From positions 30,862-94,861 of the forward strand of contig JAPSLC010000013.1 in the NCBI GenBank assembly GCA_031181345.1: DNA of 64,000 bases, given 5' to 3'. Below, piece after piece: positions 30,101 to 39,257 of this stretch; position 1 is the stretch's first letter, and every line of letters starts with the position of its first letter. The stretch is from Cupriavidus sp. (GTDB taxonomy: Bacteria > Pseudomonadota > Gammaproteobacteria > Burkholderiales > Burkholderiaceae). Below the pieces are notes generated by a model, which was not told the origin of the DNA, ran no database searches, and saw nothing but the letters and a program-made list of their open reading frames with translations. The translations under genes and the position numbers were made by a program.

Positions 30101-33100
30101 TGACGGCCAGCGTATCGGCGCCGCCGCCGCCGGTCACACCCGTGCCTGCCAGCGTGGCGCCGTCGTTGAGCCGCAGCGTGTCGTTGCCCGCGCCGAGGCT
30201 CAATGCAGTCCCGCCGGAATCGAGCGTACCGGCGACATTGACGGTATCCGCCCCGTCGCCCAGGTCGCCCGTGGCGCGCAGGAGACCCGCCGTGCCCACC
30301 GTGATCGTGTTGGCTCCGGCATCGCCGGTCAGCGCCGCGGCCGCGCCGGCGGTGCCCGTCATGGTGCCGTTCACCGTCAATGCCGACGTGCCGGTCATGC
30401 CGATGGTGGCGCTCGCCAGGCTCCCGTCGACCTGAAGCGTGCCGGCGCCGACACGCGTGGCGCCGATGCTGTTGCCGGTGGAAGCGAGCACCGTGGTGCC
30501 AGTGCCGATCTGCGACAGCGCGCCAGCGCCGCTGAGCGTGCCGTTGATGTTGAAGGTATCGCTGCGGTTAACCGCGAGCGTCGACGTGCCGGCAAAGACG
30601 ATCACGTTCCCGGTGCCGACATTGCCCGACGTGCCGCCGTTGCCGACCACCAGCGTGCCATCGTTGACGACGGTATTGCCGGAATAGCTGTTGTTGCCGG
30701 TCAGGACCCAGGTCCCCGATCCGTTCTTGGCCAGCACGGTCTTGCCGGTGCCGTTGTCGCCCATGGTGCCGCCCATGGTGTTGTTGCCGGTGTTCGTTCC
30801 ACCGAGCGCGATGGTGCGGCCGGTATCGGTGCCGGTCAGCGTCACAGGTCCCGTGTTGTCGAACACCAGCGCACCGGTGCCCGACGATTCGATGAACGTC
30901 GTGCCGACGTCCAGCGTGAACTGGCGGTCAGTGGTATCGCCCGCGCCGGTGTAGCGCAGGGTCGAGCCATTGCCGATCACCAGGTTCGACGCGGCGCTGG
31001 AAGAGTCGCCGATGCTGCTTGCCTGATTGCCGTCGGCGAGCTTGGTCACAGCCAGCACGCCGCCGCTGATCGTGGTCGGTCCGCTGTAGTCGCTGTTGGC
31101 GTTCTCCAGCACCCAGGTACCGGTGCCGGTCTTTGTCAGGGCGGTGGTACCGCCCGCTTCGTCGGTGATCTGCGCCGCCAGGCTGTTGTTGGCTGTGTTG
31201 GTGCCACTGAGCGTCAACGTACGGCTGCCCGCGCCATCAAGGGCGGTCGCGGCCGTACTGGTGAAGCGCACTGCGCCGCTGCCCGATGCATCGAGGGTCC
31301 CTCCCCCCGCGCCGAGAGTGAACTGTCGATTGGTGCTGTCACCGGTGCCGGCATAAGACAGCGTGCCGCCGTTCAGCACCAGATTGCCGGCATCCGCCAG
31401 TGACGCGCCAATCGAGCTGTTGACGCCGCCGTCCTTCAGCGAATGGACCACCAGCGTACCGCCACTGATGGTAGTCGCACCGGTATAGCTGCTGGCCGAA
31501 CCCGACAGCACTTGCGTACTGCCGGCACCGGTCTTGACCAGGCCGCCGCTGCCGCTGATCGCACCGCTGAACGTCCTGGACTGGCCATGGCTGATGCCGA
31601 GCGTGCCGGAGCCGAGCGTCACATTGCCGGCACCACCAAGGCTCAGCACGGTGTTGCTGAAGTTCGCAAGATCGGCCGTGCCCGCGTTGACGATCAGCGC
31701 CCCCGTGCCGAAGGCGCTGGTCGAGCCGGCGCGCAGGATGCCCTGCTGGATCGTCGTGCCACCGCTATAGGTGTTGTTACCGGACAGCAGCAGCGTGCCC
31801 GCTCCCAGCTTGACAAGCTGCCCACCGCCGACTGCCTGCCCCTGGAACGTCAGCGTGGTGTTGGAATTCGCGACGCCAATCCACCCGCCAGTCGTGAACC
31901 CGCGATCCGTGGTGACGCTATTGCCGGTGTAGTTCAGCGTGCCACCGGCCAGTACCAGGTTGCCGGCGTCGGCATCGGATGTACCGATATCGCTGACCTC
32001 GCCACCGTTGGCCAGGCAGGATACATTGAGCGTGCCCCAGATCGTGGTCGGGCCCGCATAGGTGTTCTTGCACCCGCTGAACGTCTGCGCGCCGGAGCCG
32101 AGCGTTACCCCGCCCGCACCGCCAATGATGCCGCTGAACGTGTTGCCGGTTCCGTCCATGATGTAGCGCGTCGTGGACAGGACACCGAGGTTCAAGGTGC
32201 CGTCGCCCCCGAGTCCGCCGGTTCTGACGTTCGCGATATCGGCGATGTCGAGCGTGGCTCCACTATTGACCGTCACGGGCCCGGTGCCAAAGGGCTTTGC
32301 GGACCCGGCCCGCAGCGTGCCGGCACTGATCGTGGTACCGCCCGTATAGTCGTTCGTCCCCGACAGGATCAGCGTGCCGCCTCCGGTCTTCGTGAAGCCG
32401 CCGCTGCCTGTCGCGGTACCGCTGACGGTCAACGTCGCCCCACCGTCCATCACGCCGATGCCGCCGCCATTGGTCAGCGTGAAGCCGCGATCCGATGAGT
32501 TCGTCCCACCCGCGTAGGCCAGCCTGCCGCCGTCTTGCAGCACCAGATTGGACGATGCGTTCGAGGAGGCCCCGATGCTGCTGTTGGTGCCACCATTGGC
32601 CAGCGTGCCAACCTCGAGGGTGCCGCCATTGATCGTGGTCGGTCCCGTGTAGTCGCTGCCGCCGTTCGACAGTACCAGCGTACCGGGGCCGGTCTTGGTC
32701 AATCCCGCCCCATCGGCGCTTGTCACCACGCCACCGAATTCGAGCCGGGCCGCTGGATCGCTGACGGCGATGGTCGCGTTGGCAACGCTTCCCGAACGTG
32801 CGATGGTGAAGCTGCGGTCGCTGACATCGCCATCACCCGTGTATTCCAGCGTCGCGCCCTGGATGATCAGGTTCGAAGCAGCCGGGCCGGAAGCGCCGAT
32901 GGAGCTGGCGCCCCCCCCGTTGGCGATCGTATCGACAGACAGCGTACCACCGGCGATAGTGGTCCCGCCCGTGTAGCTGTTCGAGGCGTTGTCCAGCGTG
33001 ACCCGGCCCGTTCCGCCCTTTGTGAATCCGACCGACGCTCCCTGATTGTCAGTGATCTGCGAGGCGATGGTGAAATTGCCGTCGCTGTTCTGCTGTACAC

Positions 33101-35732
33101 CGAGGATGCCGCCGCCGGCCGTGCCGGTGATCGTGCCACCCGTGATGGTCTGATCGTTGGCGCCCACCGAGGGCGCGACGATGATCGTGCCGTCGACGCC
33201 CAGCGTCTGGCCGTCGGTGACCGTAACCGTGGTCGAGACCGGAGCGGTGTAGCGCAGGCCGGCCAGCTGCACCGTGCTGCCGACCGTGCCGAAGAACCCA
33301 TCCACGTCGGTGATGTACTGCCCGGCGCCCCAGCTCGCGGCGTTGTCCATGTCCGTATAGTCGGACTCGGTGAAAGCCACGATATTGCCGGCCTCGACCT
33401 TGGCATAGTCGGAGCCATTGACGGTGGCCCAGCCGCCCAACGCGGCGCTGTCGGTCTTGATATTGCCGCTGGTGGGAGGGCGAAAGTCGACCAGGCCGCC
33501 ATTGTGGGTGATCGTGCCGAGGTCCAGCGTGACGCTACCGCCGGTGCCGGCCACTGCGCCCACCGTGTTGCTGCCACCGTTCACGGTCAGCCCGGCCAGT
33601 TCCTGCGTATTGCTTTCGCCGTTGTCGCCAGTGACCAGCAGCGAGCCGCCGGACATGGTCACCGTCGAGGTGCTTGCCAGGATGTTGCTGGCAGGGGCGC
33701 TGTCAGGAGAGAAATCGAGCGCCAGCGTGCCACCGTTGATCTGGGTGGTGCCGGTGTAGGCGTTGGCGCCGCTGAGCGTCAGCGTGCCGCCGCCATCCTT
33801 GATCAGGTTGCCGGCGCCCTGGATCGAGCCGGCATAGCTGCTGCTCGCCCCCGTAACGACGTTGAGCGAGAGGTCGCCGCCACCGAGCGCGACGGTGCCG
33901 CCGTTGCCGTTGAGCGAGCTGGCGCTCAGGTCGTGACCACCGAGATCCAGCGTGCCGCCATCGACGCGGACATCCGTGGTAGTGCCGAAAGCGGTGGCGC
34001 TGCCCGCGCGCAGTGTGCCGTTGGTGACAGTCAGCTTGCCCGTGCGGGTATTGTTGCCGCTCAGCACCCAGGTCCCGGCACCGTCGCTGACGAGATCGCC
34101 ATTGCCTGCGATCGACCCGCTGATGGTGTTGTCGGCGCCGGTAAAACTTCCTCCCAACGTCAGCGTATCGGTTGCGGCCGCCGCATCGAAATTGACCGGG
34201 CCCGTCAGTGACAGTGCGCCCGTACCATCATTGCTGAGCGTGGCGGCCGCGGTGGCCGCAGTGACCGTCCAGGTACGATCGGTGGTGGCCCCTGCGCCGG
34301 TATAGCTAAGAACGCCGTTGTCGGTCAGCAAGACCGTGCTGCCTGCACCAAGCGAGCTGTTGGCACCGGCGTTGGCAAGCGTCGCGGCCTTTACCGTGAC
34401 GTATCCGATCGAAGCTGGCCCCGCAAAGGTGTTGGCACCGCCCAGCGTGATGGTGCGATTGCTGCCGCCGCCATCGAAGCGGAACAGGCGGGCTGCGTTG
34501 GGACTGCTGATCGTCCCCGTCAGACCAAGGTCGGACGTCGATGCCCGGAAGGTCATCGCAATGGGGCTGCTGCTGGCAACAGAGATATTGCCGCTGATGT
34601 TGAGCGCACCGGTTCCACCGTTGGCAAATACTGTCCCGGAGGGGGACGAGCCTGACGTGAAGTGGTCGATCACCCAATCACGATTGGAGTTGTCGCCGGT
34701 GCCGACGTAACTAACGCTGTCGGCGTACTGAAGCGCCGACGTGAAGCGGATCGTGCCGTTGGGTCCGCTGCCCGCACCCAGCGAGCTCGCCTGGCCGTAG
34801 TCGCGCACGGAGGTGAATGCCGCCGCTCCGTTCGACCAGAACCAGGCCTGACCCGTAAAGTCGTTGGTGTCGTCTTTCATCGTGACACCGGCGCTAATCT
34901 GGACACCGCCGCTACCGGTGTAGTGCGCGTCACCGACTCCCGCGCCCTGCACCGAAGGCGCCGCCCCGACCAGGTTGATTGTCCGGCCCTGCAGCGATCC
35001 GCTGGCGGAAAGGGTGCCCGCATTCATGGTCACCACGTTGCCCGCGTCGCCCAACGCAGCATTGCTATTGACATTCAAGGTGCCGGCATTCACGTTGACG
35101 CCTCCCGAGAATGTATTGGCACCGGTGAGGAATAGCGTGCCAGCGCCCGCCTTCGTGAGGCCCGCCGTACCGGCAATGGTTGCGCCGATGGTGGCCCCGC
35201 CCACATCTGTCGTGATCGTCGGCGCGACGCCGGTCAGTGTCAGCGGATTGCCGCCGATCAACGTATAGCCGTTGCCAGTGAAGCGCAGGTTGTGCACGCT
35301 GATCGGCGCGCCGAGGGTGACCGCGCCGCCCACACCAGTAAAGATGGCGTCGTCGGCCCGGCTGTTATCCCACCCCGCGAAAGGACCGCTAACCCCATCG
35401 TCATTCGGACTCCAGCGCGAAGTGCTGGTGTCCCAGGTGCCGGCGCCTCCCGAACCGACGGCGGTTCCGTTCGGATCCCAGTACCGCTGCTCGGCAAAGG
35501 CCGGGGTGCTGAGCGTGCCGAAGGCCGACAGAAAGACCGCGAGCATCACGCCAGGGCTCGGCGCCTGGAACAAGTCCAGGGAAAGCGGTGGACAGCTGAC
35601 CAGTTGTCCCTTCCACCGGGTCAAGCGACCGCCGCGCAGGAACCGCGTCAACGCGGCTCGTTGTGCCGCCGCGTGGGCCGCGGGCGAGTTGGTCGTGGCG
35701 GGTTGCGCATTGTCTGCCCCATCCTTGTGCAT
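24156..35732 (-). CDS. Giant autotransporter adhesin with PATR-type passenger repeats and C-terminal beta-barrel
   Basis: 3858 aa; repeated GxGTLxLTGxNTYTGGTTIxxGTL units; AEQRYWDPNGTAVG after an extended signal; C-terminal GWVRVFGAWGSHDG...SLKVLF ending in Phe. Confidence 0.93.
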   Translation of the reverse strand: MHKDGADNAQPATTNSPAAHAAAQRAALTRFLRGGRLTRWKGQLVSCPPLSLDLFQAPSPGVMLAVFLSAFGTLSTPAFAEQRYWDPNGTAVGSGGAGTWDTSTSRWSPNDDGVSGPFAGWDNSRADDAIFTGVGGAVTLGAPISVHNLRFTGNGYTLIGGNPLTLTGVAPTITTDVGGATIGATIAGTAGLTKAGAGTLFLTGANTFSGGVNVNAGTLNVNSNAALGDAGNVVTMNAGTLSASGSLQGRTINLVGAAPSVQGAGVGDAHYTGSGGVQISAGVTMKDDTNDFTGQAWFWSNGAAAFTSVRDYGQASSLGAGSGPNGTIRFTSALQYADSVSYVGTGDNSNRDWVIDHFTSGSSPSGTVFANGGTGALNISGNISVASSSPIAMTFRASTSDLGLTGTISSPNAARLFRFDGGGSNRTITLGGANTFAGPASIGYVTVKAATLANAGANSSLGAGSTVLLTDNGVLSYTGAGATTDRTWTVTAATAAATLSNDGTGALSLTGPVNFDAAAATDTLTLGGSFTGADNTISGSIAGNGDLVSDGAGTWVLSGNNTRTGKLTVTNGTLRAGSATAFGTTTDVRVDGGTLDLGGHDLSASSLNGNGGTVALGGGDLSLNVVTGASSSYAGSIQGAGNLIKDGGGTLTLSGANAYTGTTQINGGTLALDFSPDSAPASNILASTSTVTMSGGSLLVTGDNGESNTQELAGLTVNGGSNTVGAVAGTGGSVTLDLGTITHNGGLVDFRPPTSGNIKTDSAALGGWATVNGSDYAKVEAGNIVAFTESDYTDMDNAASWGAGQYITDVDGFFGTVGSTVQLAGLRYTAPVSTTVTVTDGQTLGVDGTIIVAPSVGANDQTITGGTITGTAGGGILGVQQNSDGNFTIASQITDNQGASVGFTKGGTGRVTLDNASNSYTGGTTIAGGTLSVDTIANGGGASSIGASGPAASNLIIQGATLEYTGDGDVSDRSFTIARSGSVANATIAVSDPAARLEFGGVVTSADGAGLTKTGPGTLVLSNGGSDYTGPTTINGGTLEVGTLANGGTNSSIGASSNASSNLVLQDGGRLAYAGGTNSSDRGFTLTNGGGIGVMDGGATLTVSGTATGSGGFTKTGGGTLILSGTNDYTGGTTISAGTLRAGSAKPFGTGPVTVNSGATLDIADIANVRTGGLGGDGTLNLGVLSTTRYIMDGTGNTFSGIIGGAGGVTLGSGAQTFSGCKNTYAGPTTIWGTLNVSCLANGGEVSDIGTSDADAGNLVLAGGTLNYTGNSVTTDRGFTTGGWIGVANSNTTLTFQGQAVGGGQLVKLGAGTLLLSGNNTYSGGTTIQQGILRAGSTSAFGTGALIVNAGTADLANFSNTVLSLGGAGNVTLGSGTLGISHGQSRTFSGAISGSGGLVKTGAGSTQVLSGSASSYTGATTISGGTLVVHSLKDGGVNSSIGASLADAGNLVLNGGTLSYAGTGDSTNRQFTLGAGGGTLDASGSGAVRFTSTAATALDGAGSRTLTLSGTNTANNSLAAQITDEAGGTTALTKTGTGTWVLENANSDYSGPTTISGGVLAVTKLADGNQASSIGDSSSAASNLVIGNGSTLRYTGAGDTTDRQFTLDVGTTFIESSGTGALVFDNTGPVTLTGTDTGRTIALGGTNTGNNTMGGTMGDNGTGKTVLAKNGSGTWVLTGNNSYSGNTVVNDGTLVVGNGGTSGNVGTGNVIVFAGTSTLAVNRSDTFNINGTLSGAGALSQIGTGTTVLASTGNSIGATRVGAGTLQVDGSLASATIGMTGTSALTVNGTMTGTAGAAAALTGDAGANTITVGTAGLLRATGDLGDGADTVNVAGTLDSGGTALSLGAGNDTLRLNDGATLAGTGVTGGGGADTLAVNNAAALTLDGARISAFETLNKQNSGVLTLTGNHAYSSGTIIDAGTLQIGNGTTTGTLAGNIANNGTLAFNRSDAYTFAGTISGSGVVNQVGTGTTTLTGTNTYTGATNVQSGTLLVNGNQSGATGMTSVASGATLGGIGTIGGAVTVADGGTLSPGNAAGAPGTLSINGGLQLGPNANLNVNFGEANVVGGQWNDLVNVGGNLTLDGTINVSQSSGGNFGPGIYRVISYAGALNDQGATLSPSSGLSLQTSIANQVNLVNSTGLSLNFWDGDAGPKNNAAVNGGSGTWRATGDTNWTGEAGTINGDYANGSFAIFAGTAGTVTVDNGNGAVQASGMQFASDGYRIQGDDIALTGTQATMRVGDGSSVGAGYTATVASNLSGTSELVKTDQGRLVLEGANTYTGGTRIEGGTVSIAADANLGDASGGLTLNNGTLQTTADLSSARAVTLEGNGTMLTDAGTTATLNGGVAGLGALTKDGAGTLALAGDATHTGGTSIAAGTLQVGAGGTSGSLAGNVLNNGTLAFNRTDTVTFDGTIAGSGALRQAGSGITILSADHSYSGGTTIEAGTLQLGNGGSSGMIAGDVTTHGRLAFNRADTVTFGGTISGTGGVSQDGTGTTILTAANHYGGTTTVNNGTLLIQGDQSGATGSTTVNAGTLGGTGIIGGDVTVVDGASVAPGGTTNVPGTLTINGDLTLASAANMRYDFGQAGVVGGAYNDLIEVGGDLTLGGTLNVSESAGGNFGPGLYRVISYGGTLVNNPVAVSSPDYFLQTSIDKQVNLVNTAGLALNYWDGDAGGRNDGQISGGNGTWQAGLSQDNWTTDSGNANAPFQDQSFAVFAGNAGTVTVDDSQGNVNVAGMQFATDGYRIEGDAIGLSGTQATIRVGDGTVDGAGYTATIASNLSGGSELVKTDLGKLVLEGTNTYFGGTRIDGGTVSISADANLGDASGGLTLNGGTLQTTADLSSGRTVTLASNGTILTDAGTTATFGGAMAGAGALTKDGTGTLALAGDATHTGGTTIAAGTLQVGTGGTTGSLAGNVTNNGTLAFNRTDTVTFDGTISGTGALRQSGSGTTIVTAEHSYSGGTMIEAGTLQLGNGGTSGMIAGDVTNNGTLAFNRADTLAFNGTISGTGGVSQDGAGTTILTAANSYGGTTTVNNGTLLIQGDQSLATGATTVNAGTLGGSGIIGGDVSVASGAKLAPGSAAGNPGTLTINGNLALQAGSALDVDFGRANTVGGPLNDLVEVAGDLSLGGTLNVKTAAGGAFGPGVYRVISYGGNLLGGTLGLGSLPTGSRATVQTSIDKQVNLVNASNNALNFWDGDAGGRGDGRITGGDGVWRASGDDNWTEADGGTNAAFGNGGFAVFAGTAGKVTVDNSQGQVEASGMQFASDGYTVEGDRIALTGTDATIRVGDGTADGANYVATINAALSGTSGLTKTDAGTLVLGGTSDYTGATTVAGGTLTVNGAIASSPVSVQQGAALAGTGTVGLTTVAAGATVAPAGNGSGTLTVNGNYVQQADGVYQAHVDPTSSASDRIAVSGSATLAEGARLNVTKTSNAAYVAGTRYAVLSAAGGLHGAFTLTGDTAVTAFMGLRGDYDANNAYLVVQQARAIDSAGQTPNQIAAGRGVDSLAGDNPLKTAVLNLTDDAAARNAFDQLSGEIHASIRTASIEESRFVRDAATDRLREAFCAVGSEGDRRDARGGSDCGPESSRPSGWVRVFGAWGSHDGNGNAGAMDSSTGGILLGADSAVSQNWRVGVLAGYSHTNVDVDSRHSSGSIDNYHAGIYGGGQWGALGLRTGAAYTWQDIGTSRSVNFAGFRDHAKADYRAGMAQVFGDLGYRIDAGRYSYEPFVNVAHVNLDTRGFDEQGGAAALASPGNTSDVTFSTLGLRTTADISLGRLTGTLRGSLGWRHAFGDRTPMSTLAMRGGDQFGVAGVPIADDAAVVNAGLDIKVGKATTMGLSYSGQFAGNSRAQTVKASLKVLF
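25946..29100. repeat. Tandem internal duplication within the autotransporter (period 1566-1575 bp)
   Basis: cgaactgcat landmark at 25946, 27521 and 29087; gtgccgtcgaacgtcacggtgtcggtccggttgaacgccagcgtgccgttgtt at 26932 and 28498 (offset 1566 bp). Confidence 0.9.
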
Positions 35733-36044
35733 CAGCTTCTCCTCTTGTGGCGCCGGGCACCTTTTGGCTCGTCAAAGTGCACAGCCGGACATGTCGTTAT
35801 GTAAGCAATTTGATACAAGTATGTCAGAGCTTTTCGACGCCGAATGCGTCACCTTTCGTCCATCAGAGGCCGCTTTGTAAAAAAATGTTACGGCGCCGAG
35901 CAGAGTGATGGCCTCAACCGCCACCTTCGAAAAAAGTAAAATGAGAAGTAAAAATTACTTTGCCGCGCATGCCCATTTTTCAGGGATATCCCTGATTCGA
36001 AACTCGGCGGCATTTCGGGTTGTCGAATCAACCGGTCGAACTCA

Positions 36045-36260
36045 GTGATCGCGGTCGCCATGCAGCGCCTTCTCGTCATCGCCGGTGTGATCCTCGTCGT
36101 CGCGGGCTTGCTGTGGCCGTGGCTGTCGCGTCTTCCGTTCGGCCGCCTGCCCGGCGATATCCATATCGTTCGGGAAGGGTTCAGCTTCCATTTCCCCATC
36201 ACGACCTGCATCGTGATTTCGCTGATCGTCTCCCTGGCGATCTGGCTGTTCCGGCGCTAG
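36045..36260 (+). CDS. DUF2905 family small membrane protein
   Basis: MQRLLVIAGVILVVAGLLWPWLSRLPFGRLPGDIHIVREGFSFHFPITTCIVISLIVSLAIWLFRR; start may be ATG 36060. Confidence 0.88.
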   Translation: MIAVAMQRLLVIAGVILVVAGLLWPWLSRLPFGRLPGDIHIVREGFSFHFPITTCIVISLIVSLAIWLFRR

Positions 36261-36332
36261 GGCGCCTGTGGAAGGGTCCCGTGCAAGGCGACCGTCTCCC
36301 CCGGCCAGCGGTTACGCGCAAACGCCTCGCCA

Positions 36333-36350
36333 CCGTCATCCCTCTGTCAT
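36333..36350 (+). promoter_or_regulatory. Candidate Pho box upstream of phnC
   Basis: CCGTCAT-CCCT-CTGTCAT: two 7-bp direct repeats with a 4-bp spacer (11-bp period), as in the PhoB consensus; cagaat at 36361-36366 is a plausible -10. Confidence 0.55.
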
Positions 36351-36395
36351 TCCCTCGCTCCAGAATGCGCCACGTCATTGAGCAAGGGAGTCGAC

Positions 36396-37247
36396 ATGAC
36401 CCATGCAATTGAAGTGCGCGGCCTGAGCAAGTCGTTCCGGGCCGACCGCAAGGCGCTGGACGATGTCACGCTGCAGGTGGCACCAGGCGAAATGGTGGCG
36501 CTGCTGGGCGCCTCGGGCTCGGGCAAATCGACGCTGCTGCGTCATGTGGCCGGTTTCGTCGCCGCCGAGAGCGGCGAGATCCTGGTGCATGGCCGCACCG
36601 TGCAGCGCGATGGCCGGCTCGCCGCGGACGTCCGCAAGGCCCGCGCCGAGATCGGCTTCGTGTTCCAGCAATTCAATCTGGTCGGTCGCCTGCCGGTGAT
36701 CACCAACGTGATGATCGGCATGCTGAGCCGCATCCCGAAATGGCGCGGCCTGCTTCGTTTTTTCAAGGCCGATGAACTGCGCGCGGGGCTCGATGCGCTT
36801 GCGCAAGTTGGTATAGACGACTATGCCTTTCAACGTGCTTCGACGCTGTCCGGCGGCCAGCAGCAGCGCGCGGCCATCGCGCGGACGCTGGTGCAGAACG
36901 CCCGCGTGATCCTCGCCGACGAACCGATCGCCTCGCTCGATCCGGAGTCGTCGCGCCGCGTGATGGCGCTGCTGACGCAGATCAATCGCACGCACAAGGT
37001 CGCGGTCGTGGTGTCGCTGCATCAGGTCGACATCGCGATGCGCTATTGCCCGCGCGTAGTGGCGTTGCGCCATGGCAGGGTCGTCTACGACGGCCCGTCG
37101 CATGCGTTGACGCAGAGCATGCTGCGCGATCTCTACGGCACCGAGGCCGACGAGCTGCTGCATGACCTGGTGCCCGACCGGATCGCGATGCCGATCGACG
37201 GCTCGCTGGTACCGGCCACCATCAGGATGGATCTCGCGGCCGCCTGA
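36396..37247 (+). CDS. phnC: Phosphonate ABC transporter ATP-binding protein
   Basis: Walker [10 protein letters not shown], signature [15 protein letters not shown], Walker B VILADEP; followed by phnD and phnE. Confidence 0.93.
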   Translation: MTHAIEVRGLSKSFRADRKALDDVTLQVAPGEMVALLGASGSGKSTLLRHVAGFVAAESGEILVHGRTVQRDGRLAADVRKARAEIGFVFQQFNLVGRLPVITNVMIGMLSRIPKWRGLLRFFKADELRAGLDALAQVGIDDYAFQRASTLSGGQQQRAAIARTLVQNARVILADEPIASLDPESSRRVMALLTQINRTHKVAVVVSLHQVDIAMRYCPRVVALRHGRVVYDGPSHALTQSMLRDLYGTEADELLHDLVPDRIAMPIDGSLVPATIRMDLAAA

Positions 37248-37265
37248 CGGCCTGCTTGTTCCCGC

Positions 37266-37333
37266 TTCCGCACCACATTCCGCACCACATTCCGCAACAC
37301 ATACCGCCCCATTCCGCACCCATTCCGCACCGG
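37266..37333. repeat. Degenerate 11-13 bp tandem repeat (CATTCCGCACCA) in the phnC-phnD gap
   Basis: ttccgcaccacattccgcaccacattccgcaacacataccgccccattccgcacccattccgcaccgg. Confidence 0.85.
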
Positions 37334-37341
37334 AGACAACC

Positions 37342-38322
37342 ATGCTTCGCAGAACCTTCTTCGCGCTGATCGCCTCGGCCATCGTCGCCACCCCGGCCCT
37401 GGCGCAGGACGCCAGGCCGCTGAGCATCGGCTTCATCTCGACCGAGTCGTCGACGAACCTGAAGACCGCGTGGCAGCCGCTTATCGACGACCTCAGCAAG
37501 ACCCTAGGCGTGCCGGTCAAGCCGTTCTTCGCGTCCGACTATGCCGGCATCATCGAGGGCATGCGCTTCAACAAGGTGCAGATCGCCTGGTTCGGCAACA
37601 AGTCGGCGATGGAGGCGGTCGATCGCGCCAACGGCGAGGTGTTCGCCTCGGTGATCGACAAGGACGGCAACCCCGGCTACTGGTCGCTGCTGATCGTCAA
37701 CAAGGACAGCGACCTGAAGTCGGTCGAGGACGTGATCAAGCGCGGCAAGGAGCTGTCCTACGGCGCCGGCGACCCGAATTCGACCTCGGGTACCCTGGTG
37801 CCCGGCTACTACCTGTGGGCCGCCAACAAGGTCGAGCCGAAGACGCTGTTCAAGGCGGTGCGCATCGGCAACCACGAGGCCAACCTGCTGTCCGTGCTGA
37901 ACAAGCAGGTGGACGTCGCGGTGAACAATACCGAGAACCTCGGGCGCTATCGGGTCAACACCGGCAAGAATCCCTACGACCAGCTGCGCGTGCTGTGGAA
38001 ATCGCCGCTGATTCCGGCCGATCCGATGGTGTATCGCAAGGACCTGCCGGCCGACATCAAGAAGAAGATTCAGACCTTCTTCGTCAACTACGGCAAGGGC
38101 GCGGACGCCGCACGCGAGAAGCAGGTGCTCGCCACGCTGACCTATCAAGGCTTCCGCCCGTCCAGCGATGCGCAGCTGGTGCCGATCCGGCAAATCGAAC
38201 TCGCCAAGGAGAAGGCCCGCATCGAAACGGACGGCACGCTGGCCGCCGCCGACAAGGAAAAGCGCCTGGCGGACGTGTCGCGCCGCCTGGCCGAGCTCGA
38301 CAAGGCCGTCAGCACGCAGTAA
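37342..38322 (+). CDS. phnD: Phosphonate ABC transporter substrate-binding protein
   Basis: Signal peptide then LSIGFISTESSTNLKTAWQPLIDDLSKTLGVPVKPFFASDYAGIIEGMRFNKVQIAWFGNKSAMEAVDRANGEVFA. Confidence 0.94.
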   Translation: MLRRTFFALIASAIVATPALAQDARPLSIGFISTESSTNLKTAWQPLIDDLSKTLGVPVKPFFASDYAGIIEGMRFNKVQIAWFGNKSAMEAVDRANGEVFASVIDKDGNPGYWSLLIVNKDSDLKSVEDVIKRGKELSYGAGDPNSTSGTLVPGYYLWAANKVEPKTLFKAVRIGNHEANLLSVLNKQVDVAVNNTENLGRYRVNTGKNPYDQLRVLWKSPLIPADPMVYRKDLPADIKKKIQTFFVNYGKGADAAREKQVLATLTYQGFRPSSDAQLVPIRQIELAKEKARIETDGTLAAADKEKRLADVSRRLAELDKAVSTQ

Positions 38323-38385
38323 TTCCATCGGCAGGACCGCGGACGTGCCGCGGCCCTGCCCCCTTGCCTTCTACGGATTGTTCTC

Positions 38386-39192
38386 ATGACCGCCACCGCC
38401 AAGCCCGGCCTGCCTTCCCCGCAAGCGAACGGCCGGCAGCGCACCTCCCTGTCCGCGATGCTCGTCTGGGCCATCGTGCTCGCCATGCTGACGCTGTCCT
38501 GGCAAGGCGCAGACATGCGCCCGCTGGACCTGCTGCGCGACTCCGGCAATATGGCGCAGTTCGCCGCCGACTTCTTCCCGCCGGACTTCCGCGACTGGCG
38601 CCACTATCTCGACGAGATGCTGGTCACCGTGCAGATCGCCGTCTGGGGTACCGCGCTGGCGGTCGCCGTGGCGGTGCCGCTGGGCTTGCTGTGTTCGGCC
38701 AATATCGTGCCGGCCTGGGTCTATCAGCCGGCGCGGCGCCTGATGGACGCCTCGCGCGCCATCAACGAGATGGTGTTCGCGATGCTGTTCATCGTCGCCG
38801 TGGGCCTTGGGCCGTTCGCTGGCGTGCTGGCGATCTGGATCCACACCACGGGCGTGCTGGCCAAGCTGTTCGCCGAGGCCGTCGAGGCCATCGATCCGCG
38901 TCCGGTCGAGGGCGTGCGCGCCACCGGTGCGGGCCGGCTGGAAGAGATCGTCTATGGCGTGATCCCGCAGGTGCTGCCGCTGTGGCTGTCGTTTGCGCTC
39001 TACCGCTTCGAGTCCAACGTCCGCTCCGCCTCGGTGGTGGGCATCGTCGGCGCGGGCGGCATCGGTACCGTGCTGTGGGAAATCATCCGCAGCTTCCAGT
39101 ACGCCCAGACCTGTGCCGTGATGCTCCTGATCATCGCCTTCGTGACGGTGATCGACCTGCTGTCGGCGCAGATCCGCAAGGTGCTGGTCTGA
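38386..39192 (+). CDS. phnE: Phosphonate ABC transporter permease
   Basis: 268 aa permease; [53 protein letters not shown]. Confidence 0.93.
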   Translation: MTATAKPGLPSPQANGRQRTSLSAMLVWAIVLAMLTLSWQGADMRPLDLLRDSGNMAQFAADFFPPDFRDWRHYLDEMLVTVQIAVWGTALAVAVAVPLGLLCSANIVPAWVYQPARRLMDASRAINEMVFAMLFIVAVGLGPFAGVLAIWIHTTGVLAKLFAEAVEAIDPRPVEGVRATGAGRLEEIVYGVIPQVLPLWLSFALYRFESNVRSASVVGIVGAGGIGTVLWEIIRSFQYAQTCAVMLLIIAFVTVIDLLSAQIRKVLV

Positions 39193-39257
39193 GGCGGACG
39201 CGTTAGACTTCACTGCGTTGCACCCGTCTCACGCAGTCGCTATTCCACTACAACCCT

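Noticed and set aside
23976-31403. 2475-aa plus-strand ORF opposite the autotransporter gene
   Set aside because: Composition is Arg/Ala/Gly/Val-rich with repeated RAVVD/AVGGEL motifs that mirror the antisense of PATR repeats; the minus-strand ORF has full autotransporter architecture, so the plus ORF is a GC-driven antisense artefact.
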